From Eubacterium sp. (GTDB taxonomy: Bacteria; Bacillota_A; Clostridia; Lachnospirales; Lachnospiraceae), in contig JAMPGN010000194.1 of assembly GCA_023663915.1 (NCBI GenBank), positions 1 through 7,980 of the forward strand: 7,980 bases of DNA, written 5' to 3'. Positions 6,653-7,980 of the stretch are shown here, piece after piece (the first letter of the stretch is position 1; each line of letters begins with the position of its first letter). A program made the translations under genes and the position numbers. The notes under the pieces are model-generated. The model worked only from the letters and a program-made list of their open reading frames with translations. It was not told where the DNA came from and made no database searches.

Positions 6653-7916
6653 ATGAAGATGATTCACAAGATAAAAAACATTGTACTAATTTTAGTTGTT
6701 GGGGGGTATTGGTATTGCCTTGCTTTTCCTGGTTAATCTGATTCCAACCGGTCCGATGATAAGAAATGCGAAGGCATCTATTGATATCTTCAAAGTGGAA
6801 GGCTCCCATGCGCAAGTTATCCATGGTTATCCGACAACTACGTTGGACAATTATACGGATGCATGGATGTTAAGGAATGCTTTTTATAATGGCGAGGAAT
6901 CTGCGTGGCAAAAAGCTCTACATGTATATTGCTATGGTTATACAAATGGAGAAACAAACGGAGTATGTGAGAGCATGATAGCCTGGCTGGAAGGTAAAGC
7001 AGGGTATGAAAGAGTGTCTTACGCAAGGTATTGGCATGGTTATTTAATTATTCTGAAACCTTTGCTGTATTTCTGGGATTATGGAGATATCAGAGAATTT
7101 TTAAAGTTTATTGAGTTGTCTATGTTGATTTATCTGTGTGTCATGTTGAGCAAAAGGCAATTGACGTGTTTTATACCAGCAGTTGCCGCAGCAATGATGT
7201 GCATCGAATTTCCAATAATCGGTATGTCTATGCAATATTCGTGGGTTTTCATTATTGCAATTTCTTTTTCTATCATCATCTTAAAAGGACGTTTACCTGT
7301 CAACGCTGATTGGTATGACATGCTTTTTCTGGTAATAGGAATGATGACCAGTTACTTTGATTTTTTGACATATCCACTTTTCACGTTAGGATTTCCGCTT
7401 TTAGTTCTTGTAATCAGCAGGAGTGATGAAACGGAGAATCATACTAATTTTACAGTAATATCTATTAAGAAGTCTGTATATTGGTCCATAGGCTATATTG
7501 GTATGTGGGTGCAAAAATGGATACTGTGCACTATTTTTACGGGAGAGAATCTGGTTGCAGACGGACTACAGGCTATATTGAACCGTACAGGGAGAAATGT
7601 AGATGGAAAACAGATTGGTTATATAGAGACACTGTGGGAAAATATAAAACTTCTTTGCAAATATCCATATGTTCTGGCTGTTTTCATAGCGGCTGTCTTG
7701 ATTTTTTTCACATGCAGGAAAAAGGGCGAGGGTATATTTTCTAAATGGGCAGTTGCTGCTTATTTATATGTTGCAATACTGCCATTTTGCTGGTATGCAG
7801 TGAGCATCAATCATTCCTATATCCATTCTTTTATGACGTATAGAATATTAGGTCTTACTGTTTTTGCATTATTATGCGTATTGACGGAAGTAAGAAGCAG
7901 TAAACTTCAGAGGTAA
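6653..7916 (+). CDS. Polytopic membrane protein of unknown function, possible GT-C type; frameshifted near its start
   Basis: I do not recognise a named family. As written, ATG 6653 gives a 27-residue peptide ending at TAA 6734-6736. The rest of the protein is in another frame, open from 6696 to the stop at 7914-7916 (406 residues). Reading the six-G run (6701-6706) as five G joins the two into a 420-residue protein whose first helix is continuous (NIVLILVVGGIGIALLFLVN). After this helix comes a large external domain of about 100 residues with an acidic motif LDNYTDAW and an aromatic segment YARYWHGYLIILKPLL, then about eight to nine further helices and an end with NHSYIHSFMTYR. One external first loop followed by many helices resembles GT-C enzymes, but no diagnostic motif proves it. 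The gene is more AT-rich than its neighbours (17 G+C in 7081-7140, versus 27 in 5881-5940). Its position suggests a role in glycan assembly or modification. Confidence 0.72.
6701..6706 (+). other. Six-G homopolymer at the frameshift point of the last gene
   Basis: The frame set by ATG 6653 fails after GTT GTT GGG GGG and reads YWYCLAFPG then stop. The downstream frame cannot extend upstream of TAG 6693-6695. The shift must therefore fall between 6696 and 6733, and the G run is the only slippage-prone site there. One G fewer restores a full-length gene. Confidence 0.7.
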
Positions 7917-7980
7917 ATTTGCAAGGCAGGATAAACTTATAAAGTTACAAAAATATTAAGGGAATGCAGTCTTACCGCAT
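7917..7980. other. AT-rich gap at the right edge with a small inverted repeat
   Basis: After the last stop codon the sequence is AT-rich and holds AACTT-ATA-AAGTT (7934-7946), a 5-bp stem with a 3-base loop. There is no G+C-rich stem or T-tract, so I do not call a terminator. An ATG at 7964 has AAGGG directly against it, which is too close for a ribosome site, so I call no gene there. Confidence 0.3.

Noticed and set aside
6696..6701. TTG TTG at 6696-6701 as the real start of the last gene
   Set aside because: There is no Shine-Dalgarno site at a workable distance. A strong one exists for ATG 6653, and the sequence from 6653 supplies the missing first half of the membrane helix.

Overview
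The window looks like part of a cell-surface polysaccharide or glycan assembly cluster from a Gram-positive Firmicute, most likely a Lachnospiraceae-type clostridium. This placement is an inference. It rests on strong AAGGAGG-like ribosome binding sites, mixed mid-GC codon use, and the combination of families (an LLO-flippase-like ABC protein, GT11-like, DUF6056-like, DUF5672-like and GT17-like proteins, and a Wzy-like polymerase). All seven recognisable genes lie on the + strand. I see no tRNA, rRNA, CRISPR array, transposase or integrase.

Positions 1-5194 hold five tightly packed genes. The first is the 3' end of an MsbA/PglK-type ABC exporter, which overlaps a GT11-like glycosyltransferase by 7 bases (ATGTTAG). 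A short gap with a small hairpin follows. Next is a large polytopic DUF6056-like membrane protein, then one base later a DUF5672-like putative glycosyltransferase, then a GT17-like glycosyltransferase. After a 78-base gap, a strong Shine-Dalgarno site leads into a Wzy-like polymerase (5273-6562).

After 6562 the base composition becomes clearly more AT-rich. A 90-base gap carries a perfect 10-base palindrome and a good Shine-Dalgarno site. It is followed by a polytopic membrane protein of unknown function (6653-7916), possibly GT-C-like. This gene is interrupted near its 5' end. The ribosome binding site and ATG at 6653 open a frame that stops at 6734, while the rest of the protein is in another frame. 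The two join into a perfect N-terminal membrane helix if a run of six G (6701-6706) is read as five. The gene may be switched off, may vary in phase, or may carry a sequencing error.

Working model (inference): the GT11-, DUF5672- and GT17-like enzymes add sugars to a lipid-linked oligosaccharide in the cytoplasm. The ABC exporter flips it, the Wzy-like protein polymerises repeat units outside, and the two large membrane proteins may decorate the glycan from lipid-linked sugar donors. The initiating sugar-phosphate transferase, chain-length regulators and sugar-nucleotide synthesis genes are not in the window.
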